This document shows positions 35,847 through 46,162 of a stretch of 64,000 nucleotides of DNA, in pieces; within the stretch, counting starts at the first letter, position 1, and the number at the start of each line of letters is the position of its first letter. Under the pieces are notes generated by a model. It was given only the letters and a program-made list of their open reading frames with translations. It made no database searches and was not told the origin of the DNA. Origin of the DNA: CAVQJU01 sp963754955 (lineage in GTDB: Bacteria; Acidobacteriota; Vicinamibacteria; Vicinamibacterales; CAVVIG01); assembly GCA_963754955.1 (NCBI GenBank), contig CAVWHY010000009.1, forward strand, positions 186,001 through 250,000, in the 5' to 3' direction. A program made the translations under genes and the position numbers.

Positions 35847-38132
35847 ATGACACCCCTCAAACTGATTTCCCTCGACGATGTGGTCGTGTTCCCCGGCATG
35901 CCGGTGACGCTGCCGGCCGACGTCGGACGGCGATACGCGTGTGCTGCTCATCCCGCGGCGCGGCAACGGCTACGCCAAGGTCGGCGTGGTCGCCGAGGTG
36001 TCGGAGCGGGTCGCCGCCGGCGGCCGCGGCCTCGCCTCGTTCATGGCGCTCCACCGCGGCGTGCCCGGCGCGGCCCACACCGACCGCGACGGCGTCCTGC
36101 GCGTCGAGGTCGACGAGCGCCCGGACGTCGCGCCGCCGCCGAGCCTGACCCGCGAGCTCGAGCGCGAGTATCGCGCGGTGGTCGAGGAAATTCTCGAGCT
36201 GCGCGGCGACGATGGCCGGATCAGCGCGTTCGTGCGCTCGATCACCCATCCGGGCGCGCTGGCGGATACCGCCGGCTACTCGCCGGATCTGAACGTCGCC
36301 CAGAAGCTCGAGCTGCTCGAAACGCTCGACGTCGTCGAACGGCTGACAGCTGGCCCTGCAGTTTCAGCAGGACCGGCTGGCCGAGCTGCGCGTCCGCAAG
36401 CGCATCCGCGACGACGTCGAGACCGGCGCGCAGAAACAGCAGCGCGAGTACTTCCTGCGCCGGCAGATGGACGCGATCCGCAAGGAGCTCGGCGAGAACG
36501 AGGGTTCGATCGCCGAGGAATATCGGACGAAGATTGCGGCCGCCGGGATGCCCGAGGCGGTGCAGCAGCAGGCCGAGCGCGAGCTGGCGCGATTCGAGCG
36601 GATGGGCGACTCGAACGCCGAAGCGTCGATGATCCGGACCTACCTCGACTGGCTGCTCGCCGTTCCGTGGTCGAAGCGCTCCGAGGAGCGCCTCGATCCC
36701 GCAGCACGCGCGCGAGGTGCTCGACGCCGACCACGCCGGTCTCGACGACGTCAAGCAGCGCATCACCGAATATCTGGCGGTCCGCAAGCTGCGCGCCGAG
36801 CGCGGTCTGACCGACGATCGCCGGTCGGGCGCCATCCTGACGCTGATCGGCCCGCCGGGAACCGGCAAGACGTCGATCGGCGAGTCGATCGCCCGGGCGA
36901 CCGGCCGGCAGTTCGTCCGGATGTCGCTCGGCGGCGTGCGCGACGAGGCCGAAATCCGCGGGCATCGCCGCACGTATATCGGCGCGCTGCCGGGCCGGCT
37001 CGTGCGCGCGCTGCGCGATGCCGGCACGATGAATCCGGTGATCCTGCTCGACGAGGTCGACAAGCTGGGCGCCGACTGGCGCGGCGATCCGTCGGCGGCG
37101 CTGCTCGAGGTGCTCGACCCGGCGCAGAACCATGCGTTCCAGGATCACTACCTCGATGTCGCGCTCGATCTGTCGCACGTGCTGTTCATCGCGACGGCCA
37201 ACGTGGCCGACACGATTCCCGGGCCGCTGCTCGACCGGATGGAAGTGATCCGGTTCGACGGCTACACGACCGACGAGAAGGTCGCGATCGGGCGCGGCTA
37301 TCTCTGGCCGCGCCAGGTCGAACGCAACGGGCTTGAGCCCGGACGACGTGACGACCGACGACGACGTGCTGCGGCTGGTCGTGAGCGACTACACGCGCGA
37401 GGCCGGGCGTCCGCCAGCTGGAACGCGAGCTGGGCACGGTGCTGCGGAAGACGGCGACGCGGATCGCCGCCGGTCATCAGCCGAAGCCGGTGGTCGTCGA
37501 TGCCGCGGCGGTGCTCGAGGCGCTGGGGCGGCCGAAGTTCTATCAGGAGGCGGCGGCGCGCACGGCGGTCCCCGGCGTGGCGACCGGACTCGCGGTCACC
37601 GGCGTGGGCGGCGATGTGCTGTTCGTCGAAGCGGCCTCGATGGCCGGCAAGGGCGGACTGGTGCTGACCGGGCAACTCGGCGACGTCATGAAGGAGTCCG
37701 CGCGGATTGCGCTCACCTACGTGCAGAGCCACGCGCCGCAGCTCGGGATCGACGAGCGGACGTTCGACGGCCGGGAGTTTCACGTGCACGTGCCCGCCGG
37801 CGCGATCCCCAAGGACGGGCCGAGTGCGGGCGTGACGATGGTCACGGCGCTGGCGTCGCTGCTGACCGGCCGGCCGGTCAAGAGCACGGTCGGCATGACC
37901 GGCGAGGTGACGCTGCAGGGACGCGTGCTGCCGATCGGCGGCCTGAAGCAGAAAGTGCTGGCCGCGCACGCCGCCGGCCTGACGACGGTGATTCTGCCGC
38001 GAGCGCAACGAACCCGACCTGGACGAGGTGCCGCGCGACGTGCGCGAGCACATGCAGTTCCATCCGGTCACGTCGGTGGACGAAGTGCTCGCGCTCGCGC
38101 TGGAGCCGAACGCGCTGTCATTGGCTGCCTAG
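35847..38132 (+). CDS. lon: ATP-dependent protease Lon (frameshifts)
   Basis: About 760 residues after correction. LON N-domain (about 1-190, LKLISLDDVVVFPGMPVTLP), coiled region, AAA+ module with Walker A GPPGTGKTS, Walker B ILLDEVDKLG and GGVRDEAEIRGHRRTYIGA, and the S16 protease domain with catalytic Ser in KDGPSAGV and Lys in GGLKQKVLAA. It degrades damaged and regulatory proteins in the cytoplasm. Six single-base shifts occur near 35935, 36345, 36705, 37335, 37405 and 38002. The gene is divergent from marR across an operator, and its stop codon shares the tetranucleotide CTAG with the antiporter stop on the other strand. Confidence 0.92.
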
Positions 38133-39736
38133 CTCTCATCCTGTTCGCGAGGGGCAGGCCTCGAGGCCTGCCCCTCTTCGTCGCCGGTTTCCTCTCCGAC
38201 ACTCCCGGACATTTCTATCCAGTCCAGTTCCTCTTCCAACTGGTGGAACGCGTCGTCGCCGATCTCTTCATTCGCCCGCATCGCCAGAACAGACTGACGG
38301 GCTGCCTGGAGGGCTCGGCCATGAAGGTCGCGATGCGCCAGTCGTCGCGACTGTCCGTCTCCGGCCTCGGCCTCGACGATTCCCAGGTGCGCGATGAACT
38401 CCTGCCTCACCGCCTCCGCAATCGGCGACCCGTCGCGTTCGAACCACGCGAGTCCGTCACGCAGGGCTCGCTCGCGGGCGGCGGCCACCTCGTGTCCGAC
38501 CGGGTCGTCGTCGCGCAGGTCGAGCGCGCGCAGCAGAGGCCCCAGCGTGAGTCCCTGAAGAGTCAGCGTTCCGAGCACGACGGAGAACGCAGTCAGGGTG
38601 ATCAGGTCGCGAAACGGAAAGGACGGCGGCAGCGCCAGCGCAGCGGCCAGCGTCACGATGCCGCGCATGCCGGACCAGGAGATCACCAGGCCGCTTCCGA
38701 TCGTCGGGCGCAGCATCGGCCGTGGTGGACGAAAACCCAACCGGCGTTCGCGCCGCCTGATCACGGCATTGAAGGACATGTGCCACGCGACGCGCACGAG
38801 GATCACCGTCACGATGACGGCACCGGCGATGGCAAAATATCGCCCTTGCAGTGACGGGTCGAGGCTCGAAAGGATCGGACGGATTTGCAGGCCGATGAAC
38901 ACGAAGGCCAGCACGTTCAGCACGAAGACCGCCGTCTCCCAGACCGCATACGACGGGATGCGAATCCGCGCGGGGATTCGTTCGGGCGCCGTCCGCGCCA
39001 CCGTCATGGCGTAACACACCATCGTCAGCACACCGGACAGTCCAATCCGCTCCGCCAGGATCCAGACACCGAACGTGCTGACGAACTGCAGGATGATCGC
39101 CGTCGGCACGTCCCTGACACGGTCGGTCCAGCGAAGCGTGAGCCAGCCGAGCATCGGACCGGCGACCACGCTGCCCGCCACGGCCAGCATGAAAGCCGGT
39201 GCGACCGCCCGAATGGAGAAGGCATTGACGGCGACCGCGCCGACCGCGAGGCGGTAGATCAGCAGCGCGCTGGCGTCGTTCAGCAGGCTCTCGCCTTCGA
39301 GAATCGTCAGAATGCGTTGGGGCGGCCGCAACTGTCGCAGCACGGCCGTGGCAGCTGCCGCGTCGGGCGGTGCGACGATGGCGCCGAGCGCAATGGCAGG
39401 GGCCCATGGGATCGTCGGCATCAACGCACGGGCCACCACCGCGACAGCGATGGTGGTCAGGCTGACCGCCACCACGACGAGGCCGGCGACGGGGAGCCAG
39501 TTGTCCCTCAGGTCCCGCGGCGATGCATCGTACGCGGCGTCGAGCAGGACCGGGGCGACGAAGAGCGCCAGTGCCAGCTCGGGCAGAACGGTAAACGACG
39601 GCGCACCTGGAACGAATGCGAGGAGGGCGCCGCCAATGGCAAGAAACACCGGATAGGGCGCGCCCACGCGCCGCGCCGCCGCGGCCAGCAGCGTCGCGGC
39701 GAGGAGAAGGCCGACGAGAACTTCCAGCTCTCTCAT
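38129..39736 (-). CDS. Na+/H+ antiporter, CPA1 (NhaP/NHE) type
   Basis: 535 residues; about 12-13 transmembrane helices in the first ~390 residues and a soluble helical C-terminal tail. Ion-site regions are ALGAIVAPPDAAAATAVL and ILEGESLLNDASALLIYRLA, both typical of CPA1 exchangers. The last ~16 codons run through a perfect palindromic repeat (38149-38176) that encodes GQASRPAP, so the C-terminus was probably remodelled by repeat insertion. Convergent with lon. Confidence 0.9.
   Translation of the reverse strand: MRELEVLVGLLLAATLLAAAARRVGAPYPVFLAIGGALLAFVPGAPSFTVLPELALALFVAPVLLDAAYDASPRDLRDNWLPVAGLVVVAVSLTTIAVAVVARALMPTIPWAPAIALGAIVAPPDAAAATAVLRQLRPPQRILTILEGESLLNDASALLIYRLAVGAVAVNAFSIRAVAPAFMLAVAGSVVAGPMLGWLTLRWTDRVRDVPTAIILQFVSTFGVWILAERIGLSGVLTMVCYAMTVARTAPERIPARIRIPSYAVWETAVFVLNVLAFVFIGLQIRPILSSLDPSLQGRYFAIAGAVIVTVILVRVAWHMSFNAVIRRRERRLGFRPPRPMLRPTIGSGLVISWSGMRGIVTLAAALALPPSFPFRDLITLTAFSVVLGTLTLQGLTLGPLLRALDLRDDDPVGHEVAAARERALRDGLAWFERDGSPIAEAVRQEFIAHLGIVEAEAGDGQSRRLAHRDLHGRALQAARQSVLAMRANEEIGDDAFHQLEEELDWIEMSGSVGEETGDEEGQASRPAPREQDES
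38149..38176. repeat. Perfect 28-base palindrome (GGCAGGCCT/AGGCCTGCC type), family B
   Basis: Two 14-base arms with no loop. The core GCAGGCC...GGCCTGC is shared with the hairpin at 57144-57172. It lies between the convergent ends of lon and the antiporter gene, within the antiporter coding frame. Confidence 0.8.
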
Positions 39737-39801
39737 ATTCCCGCGCCGACGGTGATTCTATCCTCCCATTCCGGACCGGCCACACGGGAGAAGCAGGAGG
39801 A

Positions 39802-40380
39802 TCAATACGCACCCGCTGCGAGGCTGGGCTGCGCGGCATGCTGCCGGGCCTGGGCAGTCGATGTTGAATACTGCCGCACTTCGGCCCGCACCCGCCGTCC
39901 GGCCTCCACTGCCGCAGAGGTTTCGAATTGAGTGGTTTCCAGTGACAAACAGGTAGGAAACCCAATCTTCCGATACAAGCGTCCGAACGAGCTGTCGTCG
40001 ACGACGGCGCGCACGGATGCAATTTCGGCGGCGTGCTGCAACTCGTGCGCAACGATCGCGAGAAGCGCGGGCGGCGTCTGGTCGCAGAGAATCTGCACAC
40101 GCACGTACCGGAACTCAGGGCCCACCGACGACAGCATCGTGCTTCCTGCGATCAACGCGCTCTTGAAATAACCGCATGTCATATGGACGATCACGTCAGA
40201 GTCGGCGATGCGGTCCACAATCGATCGAAACGTCGCGGAGCCTTCGCGCGCAGCGGCGATTGCTGTCTGGAGCATCGGCGCTTCCGGGCGAATGTGTTCG
40301 AAGTCTTCCGCACGGAGGCGAGTCGGGCAGATCGTGAAGAGCGCCAGCACGGCGAGCGCCCGGTGTGCATTCATTCGCAT
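39802..40380 (-). CDS. Secreted protein with a HELQH zinc-protease-like motif
   Basis: 192 residues, signal peptide (ALAVLALFTICPTRLRA). Mature part: a helical N-terminal segment and LLAIVAHELQHAAEIASV, which matches the HExxH zinc-metallopeptidase motif. The rest lacks a recognisable third ligand, so activity is uncertain. Intact frame, monocistronic. Confidence 0.72.
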   Translation of the reverse strand: MRMNAHRALAVLALFTICPTRLRAEDFEHIRPEAPMLQTAIAAAREGSATFRSIVDRIADSDVIVHMTCGYFKSALIAGSTMLSSVGPEFRYVRVQILCDQTPPALLAIVAHELQHAAEIASVRAVVDDSSFGRLYRKIGFPTCLSLETTQFETSAAVEAGRRVRAEVRQYSTSTAQARQHAAQPSLAAGAY

Positions 40381-40623
40381 GGTGCCCGTTTGAGCAATAT
40401 GCACACCATGCAGCGCGGCATCTCGTTGCCGTGACTGTCGCGCATTTTCTTCGTACGTGCAGCGCGTAACCGCGGCACGACGCTCGATCCGAAGGCGCGT
40501 TTGTATCGACGGAACTGTCGGGCACATGCGGTGCCCCAACAATCGTGTTGGACAATCCCGTCGCCGCGGCGGGAGCCGGATTAGGATGTACGTGCGACTT
40601 ACAGGGGGATCAGGCCCGCCACC

Positions 40624-41520
40624 ATGCCACGAGTCGACACCACGAACGACCTCGACACGAAGTCCCCGCCCTTCGATCAATTCAGGGGCCTTCAACCGCT
40701 GGGTGAGGACCGCAGGGGCCACGTGTCCGCGGAGACGGCGAGGCATCGGCTCTACGTCGGGACCGACAAGCGGACCAACACGAGCGCGCTGATCAAGGTC
40801 ACGTCGAAACCCGGGCTGACGTACCAGCAGAGCCTCGAGAATGAAATCGCGAGCCTGCTGACGATCAACCAGTCGCTTCCGGATTCGCCGTACTTCCCGT
40901 TCGTCAGGGACCACGGCGCGCTGCGGGATAGCCGCGTGTATCTCGTGTCCAGCTTCTTCGCCGAACTGCCGCTCGCCACAGCGATTGGCAACGAACGAAT
41001 CCCCGGCAAGACCGGCGTGTACCTGCGAACCGCGATGGAGGTGGCGCGAGCGCTCGGACAACTGCACGGCCTGCGCATCTACCATGTCGATCTGAATCCG
41101 ATGAACATCCTGGTGCGGTCGGGACACGGGACACCCGTGATCAGGATCATCGACTTCGAATCGTCCTACGAGGCGGCGAGGCATGCGGCGGGCGTGTTCT
41201 ACAACCCGCCGAACACGGCCGGCTATTCCCCGCCGGAAGTCCCGGGCCGGGCCCCGGACGCGCGGTCCGATGTGTTCTCGCTGGGCGCCGTGTTGTACAC
41301 CATGCTCGCCGGCTACGAGTGGACGTGGGAAGCCGAAGTGGGGAAATGCGTCGCGAGCGATCGCGAGATCGACCCGGAGCTCAGGCGGATTCTCCTGTCG
41401 GCGGTCGATCCGGATCCGGGCAACCGCTACCCGTCGATGCGATCGCTCCATGCGGATCTCGCGGAGCACCTGGAACAGATCTGGCCGGGGAAAACCGCGG
41501 ACGTCGCCTGGGACCGCTGA
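40624..41520 (+). CDS. Serine/threonine protein kinase, soluble
   Basis: 298 residues, kinase domain only, no transmembrane or sensor region. Visible elements: ATP-anchoring Lys (ALIKVTS), Glu in LENEIASLL, catalytic loop YHVDLNPMNILV (HVD in place of HRD), metal site DFES (DFE in place of DFG), GYSPPE activation-segment end and DVFSLGAVLYTML. Catalytic Asp, Asn and the metal Asp are retained, so activity is likely. The loop lacks the HRD Arg, so activation-segment phosphorylation is probably not required. Upstream it has a TTAGGAT at 40581-40587. Confidence 0.87.
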   Translation: MPRVDTTNDLDTKSPPFDQFRGLQPLGEDRRGHVSAETARHRLYVGTDKRTNTSALIKVTSKPGLTYQQSLENEIASLLTINQSLPDSPYFPFVRDHGALRDSRVYLVSSFFAELPLATAIGNERIPGKTGVYLRTAMEVARALGQLHGLRIYHVDLNPMNILVRSGHGTPVIRIIDFESSYEAARHAAGVFYNPPNTAGYSPPEVPGRAPDARSDVFSLGAVLYTMLAGYEWTWEAEVGKCVASDREIDPELRRILLSAVDPDPGNRYPSMRSLHADLAEHLEQIWPGKTADVAWDR

Positions 41521-41586
41521 CCCGCATCTGCACCCAACTCTGTGATACCCTCCGCGGCGCCGACGAGGCTTCGAGGAGGTTTCTTT

Positions 41587-44500
41587 ATGCGTCGTGCCGT
41601 GAGTGTCGTCGCCACTGCCGCCGGAATCCTGCTGCTGCCGAGCTTCGTATTCGCCCAGACCACCATCGCAGGAGTCATCCGGGACGCGTCCGCCGCCGTT
41701 CTCCCGGGCGTCAGCGTCGAGGCCGCCAGCCCGGCGCTCATCGAAAAGACCCGCACCGTCGTCAGCGACGGCACCGGCCAGTACCGCATCACCGATCTGC
41801 CGCCGGGCAGCTACGTCCTGACGTTTTCGCTCACCGGGCTTCACCACCGTCAGGCGCGAGGGCCTTGTGGTGTCGGGGTCGGGCGTCGTCACGGTCGAAC
41901 GCCGACCTGCGCGTGGGCGCGGTGGCGGAAACGGTCACCGTCTCGGCCGCGTCGCCGGTTGTCGACACGCAGTCGGTGCGCCGGGAGGTCGTGCTGAACA
42001 ACGAAACGCTGAGCACGCTGCCGGCGACGCGCGGCTACGGCTCGGCGCTGGCCGACGGTCCCGGCGCTCAATATCGGCGGCGTCGCCGGCGCCGGCGCGG
42101 CGACCGCGCCCACGACGCCGAACATGATGTTCTTCACCGCCCACGGCGGCGCCAGCGGCGAAGGACGAATCCTGACCAACGGCATGGCGGTCGCCGCGCC
42201 CGTTCGGCGGCGGCGGCGTGTCGGACGTCACCTACGACACCGCCAACTCGGAAGAGATGCAGGTGCTGATTTCCGGCGGCCTCGGCGAAGCCGAGACCGG
42301 CGGGCCGAGCATCAACATCGTGCCCAAGTCGGGCGGCAACCAGTTCCGCGGATCGGCGTTCTCAGCGTCTCGGGCGACTGGGCGACGTCGAACAACGTCG
42401 ACGACCCGCATGCGGGCTACGGGATTACGCAGCCGCCGGCCCTCCGCTCGAACTGGGACGTGAGCGGCAGCCTCGGCGGCCCGCTGAAACACGACCGCCT
42501 GTGGTTCTTCGCCAACGTCCGCGCCTGGGCCAACGCCGCAGGTCGTCGACGGGATCTTCGCGAACCGCTTCGCCGGCGACGCGTCGCACTGGGATTACGC
42601 GGCGGATCCGTCGATCGAGGCCCGCATCGCGGAGTCGCGCAAGATTTACGCGGGCCGCCTGACGGCCCAGCTGACGCCGCGCAACCGGATCACGTTCTCG
42701 CACGATTACCAGCGCCGCTGCGGAGGCTCGTCGCTGACGAAAGGCGGCGACGGCTGCCGCCAGGCGGCGACGACTGGATCGGCTCAGGGCGCACGTTCGG
42801 CGTCGATACGGTCTCCCCGGAATCGTTCCCCGGCTATCACGACTTCCCGTACAACACGACGCAGGCCACGTACTCGGCCCCGCTCAGCAACCGCGTGCTG
42901 CTCGAAGCCGGCTATTCGCGATTCGCCTACGGGTACGCGCGATTCGGCATGGCGGCGCCGGACGGGTTGATGGACCTGATTCCGGTGACGGAGCAGAGCG
43001 GCATCTACGGCCGGACGAACCTCTCGTATCGCGGCGTGTTCGATCCGCTGGACTTCGGCTTCAACGACAACGACGCGCTGCAGAGCGCCTGGCGCGCGTC
43101 GATGTCCTACGTGACCGGCGCGCACAACGTGAAGGTCGGCTACCAGGGCTACTTCTCGGAGGTGCACAACGGGCGGGTGCCGAACCACCAGCAGCTGCGA
43201 TACACGTTCAACAACCAGGTGCCGATCAGCGTCTCGTACTTCCTGTCGCCGCGCTGGGATCAGCACGATCGCACGGAGACGTTCAGCCTGTACGCGCAGG
43301 ACCAATGGACGATCGGGCGCATGACGCTGCAGGGCGGCGTCCGGTTCGATCGCGCGTGGAGCTGGGCGCCGGCGGAGGGCAACGGCACGACGCTGCACGT
43401 CGCAATTCAACCCGCAGCCGATTACGTTCGACCGCACGGTCAGCGTCCGCGGGTACAACGACATCACGCCGCGCGTCGGGTTCGCCTACGACCTGTTCGG
43501 CAACGGCAAGACGGCGCTCAAGGTCAACGTCGGCAAGTACCTCGAAGCGGCGACCTCCGACGTCATCTACAGCTCCAACAATCCGGCCGCGCGCATCGTC
43601 ACGCGCGTCGGCTCGGGCGCCGGCAGCGCGGCCCGCGGCTGGACCGACGGCAACCGCAACTACGTCGTCGATTGCGACCTGCTCAATCCGGCGCAGCAGA
43701 ACAACCTCGCCAGCGGGCGGCGATCTGTGCGCGGCGCTCGGCGGCAACAACCTGAATTTCGGCAACGCCAACCCCAACACCACGACGGTCAACCCGGACA
43801 TCCTGGGCGGCTGGGGCGTGCGTCCGTACGACTGGCAGTTCGGCGTGTCGGTGCAGCACGAGCTCGCTGCCGCGGCTGTCGGTCGAGGCCGGCTATAACC
43901 GCCGCTGGTGGGGCAACTTCTTCGTGACCGACAACGTGCTGACGACGGCCGCGGATTACGACACCTACTCCATCGCCATTCCGCAGCACGACAACCTGCC
44001 GGGCGCCGGCGAGCTCGGCGCCGTTTGTCGCCATCACGCCGGCGGCAGCGGCGCGGGGCGCCCAGAACTACATGACGAGCGAGACCGATTACGGCGCCGG
44101 CGCGCACGGCGTACTGGCAGGGCGTGGATTTCACCGCGACCGCGCGGTTGGCCAACGGCCTGATCGTGCAGGGCGGCACCAGCACGGGGCGCGCCGTGCG
44201 CAACAACTGCGCCGTCACCCAGGCGCTGCCGGAGCTGCTGGGCACGGCGCGAGTCGATTCGTGCGACGTCACGGAGAAGTGGTCGACCTCCTTCAAGGGC
44301 CTCGCCTCGTACACCCTCCCGAAGATCGCCGTCCTGGTCAGCGCCAGCATGCGGTCGATCGAAACGACACCGGGCGGCGGCGTCGCGACCAACGGGCTGT
44401 CGCTGGCCGCCAACTACGTCGTGCCGAACACCGTCATCGCGCAGTCACTCGGCCGGCTGCCGGCCAACGCGCTCGCCGACCGGAACGACCACGGTGGACC

Positions 44501-44748
44501 TGCTGAACCCTGGGGTGCTCTACACGCTCGAGCGCATCAACCTGGTCGACATGCGCTTCGCCAAGATCTTCCGGTTCGGCGGCCGGCGGCTGGACGTCGG
44601 CGTCGACTTGTACAACCTGTTCAACTCGAACGTCATCACGAGCTATCAGCAGACGTACGAGTATCGGACGAACGGCGCGGCGTGGCTGACGCCGACGGCC
44701 ATCGCGGCGCCGCGCCTCGCGCGGTTCCATGCGACGCTGAGCTTCTGA
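41587..44748 (+). CDS. TonB-dependent receptor with carboxypeptidase-regulatory-like domain (many frameshifts)
   Basis: About 1045 residues after correction. Signal peptide (to FVFAQT), a CarboxypepD_reg-like beta-sandwich (TTIAGVIRDASAAVLPGVSVEAASPALIEKTRTVVSDGTGQYRITDLPPGSYVLTFSLTGF), a plug domain and a C-terminal beta-barrel (LVDMRFAKIFRFGGRRLDVGVDLYNLFNSNVIT...ATLSF). This Oar-like architecture is typical of acidobacterial outer-membrane transporters for large organic ligands. Fifteen or so single-base shifts are distributed along the gene. Ribosome-binding site GAGGAGG. A strong hairpin follows the stop codon. Confidence 0.85.
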
Positions 44749-44759
44749 TCGCGCGACAA

Positions 44760-44794
44760 GGACGCGGCGGGCCGGTTCGCCGGCCGCCGCGTCC
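44760..44794. terminator. Bidirectional hairpin terminator between the receptor and the DinB gene
   Basis: About 15 base pairs (GGACGCGGCGG.../...CCGCCGCGTCC) with a TTCG loop and one bulged G. No run of T on either side. It lies 12 bases after the receptor stop and 8 before the convergent DinB stop. Confidence 0.65.
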
Positions 44795-44801
44795 ATATCA
44801 C

Positions 44802-45305
44802 TCAGGCGGCGAACGGATTCTCGTCGGCGGTCGGACCGTACACCGACGGCACGGACTGGTTCAGCATACGCAGATAGACGAGCAGCTGGCCGCGGTGGTG
44901 ATACCAGTGGTTCAACATGATCGCCCGCACAAAGGCGACTCGCGGCATCGCCAGGATGTCGCGTCCGCCGCTCTGCAGCCTCCACATCGCACCCATCTGC
45001 GCATCGTCAAACCCGCCGAGGGCCCGTTTCGCCCGCGCGACGCTGTCGGTCAGCGACGGCAGGAGCTCCGCAGCCGTGGCGGCCTCGGCCTGAACGAAGT
45101 TTGGCGGCTCCGGAATCGTGTCGCGCGCCGCAAGCTCCGCGACGTTGCCGGGCACCGTGGCCACGTGTAACGCGAGCTGGCCGAGCGACATCGATTTGGG
45201 ATGCGGCCGCCACGAGAGGCTCGCCTGCGGAATCCGCTCGAGCACGCGGCGCGTCGTCTGGGCTTCCTGTTCGAGCTCCGCGAGCAATCCGTCGATGATC
45301 TTCAT
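44802..45305 (-). CDS. DinB-family protein
   Basis: 167 residues, four-helix DinB/YfiT fold. Metal ligands are suggested by LALHVATVPGNVAEL and HWYHHRGQL (His residues of the three-His site). DinB proteins act as thiol-dependent transferases or metal-binding proteins. Third gene of an arsR-SRPBCC-DinB operon; its ATG overlaps the upstream stop (ATGA). Confidence 0.87.
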   Translation of the reverse strand: MKIIDGLLAELEQEAQTTRRVLERIPQASLSWRPHPKSMSLGQLALHVATVPGNVAELAARDTIPEPPNFVQAEAATAAELLPSLTDSVARAKRALGGFDDAQMGAMWRLQSGGRDILAMPRVAFVRAIMLNHWYHHRGQLLVYLRMLNQSVPSVYGPTADENPFAA

Positions 45306-45769
45306 ATGACCTCCTGGCTCGTCGCCGATTCGGCGGCCTTCCGGACGCGGGTGTGCAACGCGCTCCATCCGGCGGTGAGGCGCGAGCGATGATCTTCGGG
45401 GAACGGGCCGACCAGCGTGTGCGTGAACTTGATCACGGTGCCGTCGGGGGTCTCGGTCAGGCGGTACATCAGGTTCGAGTGCGCCCCGGTCGACATGAAC
45501 AGCGGTCCCCAGATTTCGAGCAGCACGGGCCGCTTGATGCTCTGTACGAAACCCCACAGGTGCCCGTTGTCGCCGCCAAGCTCGCGATACCAGCGGCCGC
45601 CGGGATGCGGCTCGAGAACCATCGGCAGCGGAGTGCCGTCCGGGCCTTCGTTGAGCCGGCCCATCTGGGCCACGAGCGACGCGAATGTCTGCTCGAGCGA
45701 CGCGCGGACGGCGATGTCTTCGGTGATCGTGAAGGTCTGCGTCTCCGAAACGGGTGCGGTTGTTGTCAT
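45302..45769 (-). CDS. SRPBCC/AHSA1-family protein
   Basis: 155 residues with the helix-grip START-like fold (DIAVRASLEQTFASLVAQMG, GGRWYRELGGDNGHLWGFVQSIKRPVLLEIWGP, TLVGPFPEDHRSRLTAGWSALHTRVRKA). Family members bind hydrophobic ligands. A strong GAGGAGGAAC ribosome-binding site precedes the ATG, and the stop overlaps the DinB start. Pairing with an ArsR-type regulator is a common arrangement. Confidence 0.88.
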   Translation of the reverse strand: MTTTAPVSETQTFTITEDIAVRASLEQTFASLVAQMGRLNEGPDGTPLPMVLEPHPGGRWYRELGGDNGHLWGFVQSIKRPVLLEIWGPLFMSTGAHSNLMYRLTETPDGTVIKFTHTLVGPFPEDHRSRLTAGWSALHTRVRKAAESATSQEVI

Positions 45770-46089
45770 CGTTCCTCCTCGGCGTGTGACTTGATGCGGC
45801 GCAGTTGTCCGCGCCAGTGCTGGGCGAACATCTGGGACCATTCGTGAATCGTGCGGAGCGTTTCGGCGTTCGTTCGATAGAGCGTGCGGCGACCGTCGCG
45901 CCTCACCGTGACGAGCCCGACATCCCTGAGCACCTGCAGATGCTTTGACACTGAAGGCTGCTCGAGTTCGAGCGCGTCGGCGATTTCGCCGACCGAGCGT
46001 TCCTCGGCAGCAATCAGTTCCAGGATGTGCCGGCGGCGGGGCTCAGCAATGGCGTTGAACGGATCCGACGTCGTCGAAGCGCGCGGCAT
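45766..46089 (-). CDS. ArsR-family HTH regulator
   Basis: 107 residues, winged helix EPRRRHILELIAAEERSVGEIADALELEQPSVSKHLQVLRDVGLVTVRRDGRRTLY. No cysteine metal site, so it is likely of the metal-independent group that partners SRPBCC proteins. First gene of the operon; the stop overlaps the SRPBCC start (ATGA). A perfect palindrome and a consensus promoter lie directly upstream. Confidence 0.9.
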   Translation of the reverse strand: MPRASTTSDPFNAIAEPRRRHILELIAAEERSVGEIADALELEQPSVSKHLQVLRDVGLVTVRRDGRRTLYRTNAETLRTIHEWSQMFAQHWRGQLRRIKSHAEEER

Positions 46090-46096
46090 GAGGACA

Positions 46097-46126
46097 CTTA
46101 TATATTCCCATATGGGAATATGTCAA
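46097..46126 (-). promoter_or_regulatory. arsR operon promoter (TTGACA, 17-18 base spacer, ATATAA/TATAAG)
   Basis: Near-consensus sigma-70-type promoter on the minus strand. The -10 ends about 7 bases before the ATG, so the message is predicted to be leaderless. Confidence 0.75.
46102..46121. promoter_or_regulatory. ArsR operator: ATATTCCCATATGGGAATAT
   Basis: Perfect 20-base palindrome filling the promoter spacer. Autorepression by the adjacent ArsR protein is inferred from position. Confidence 0.75.
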
Positions 46127-46162
46127 GCGGGTCTTCGGCTCGGCCTCTTCTTTATTTATTCA

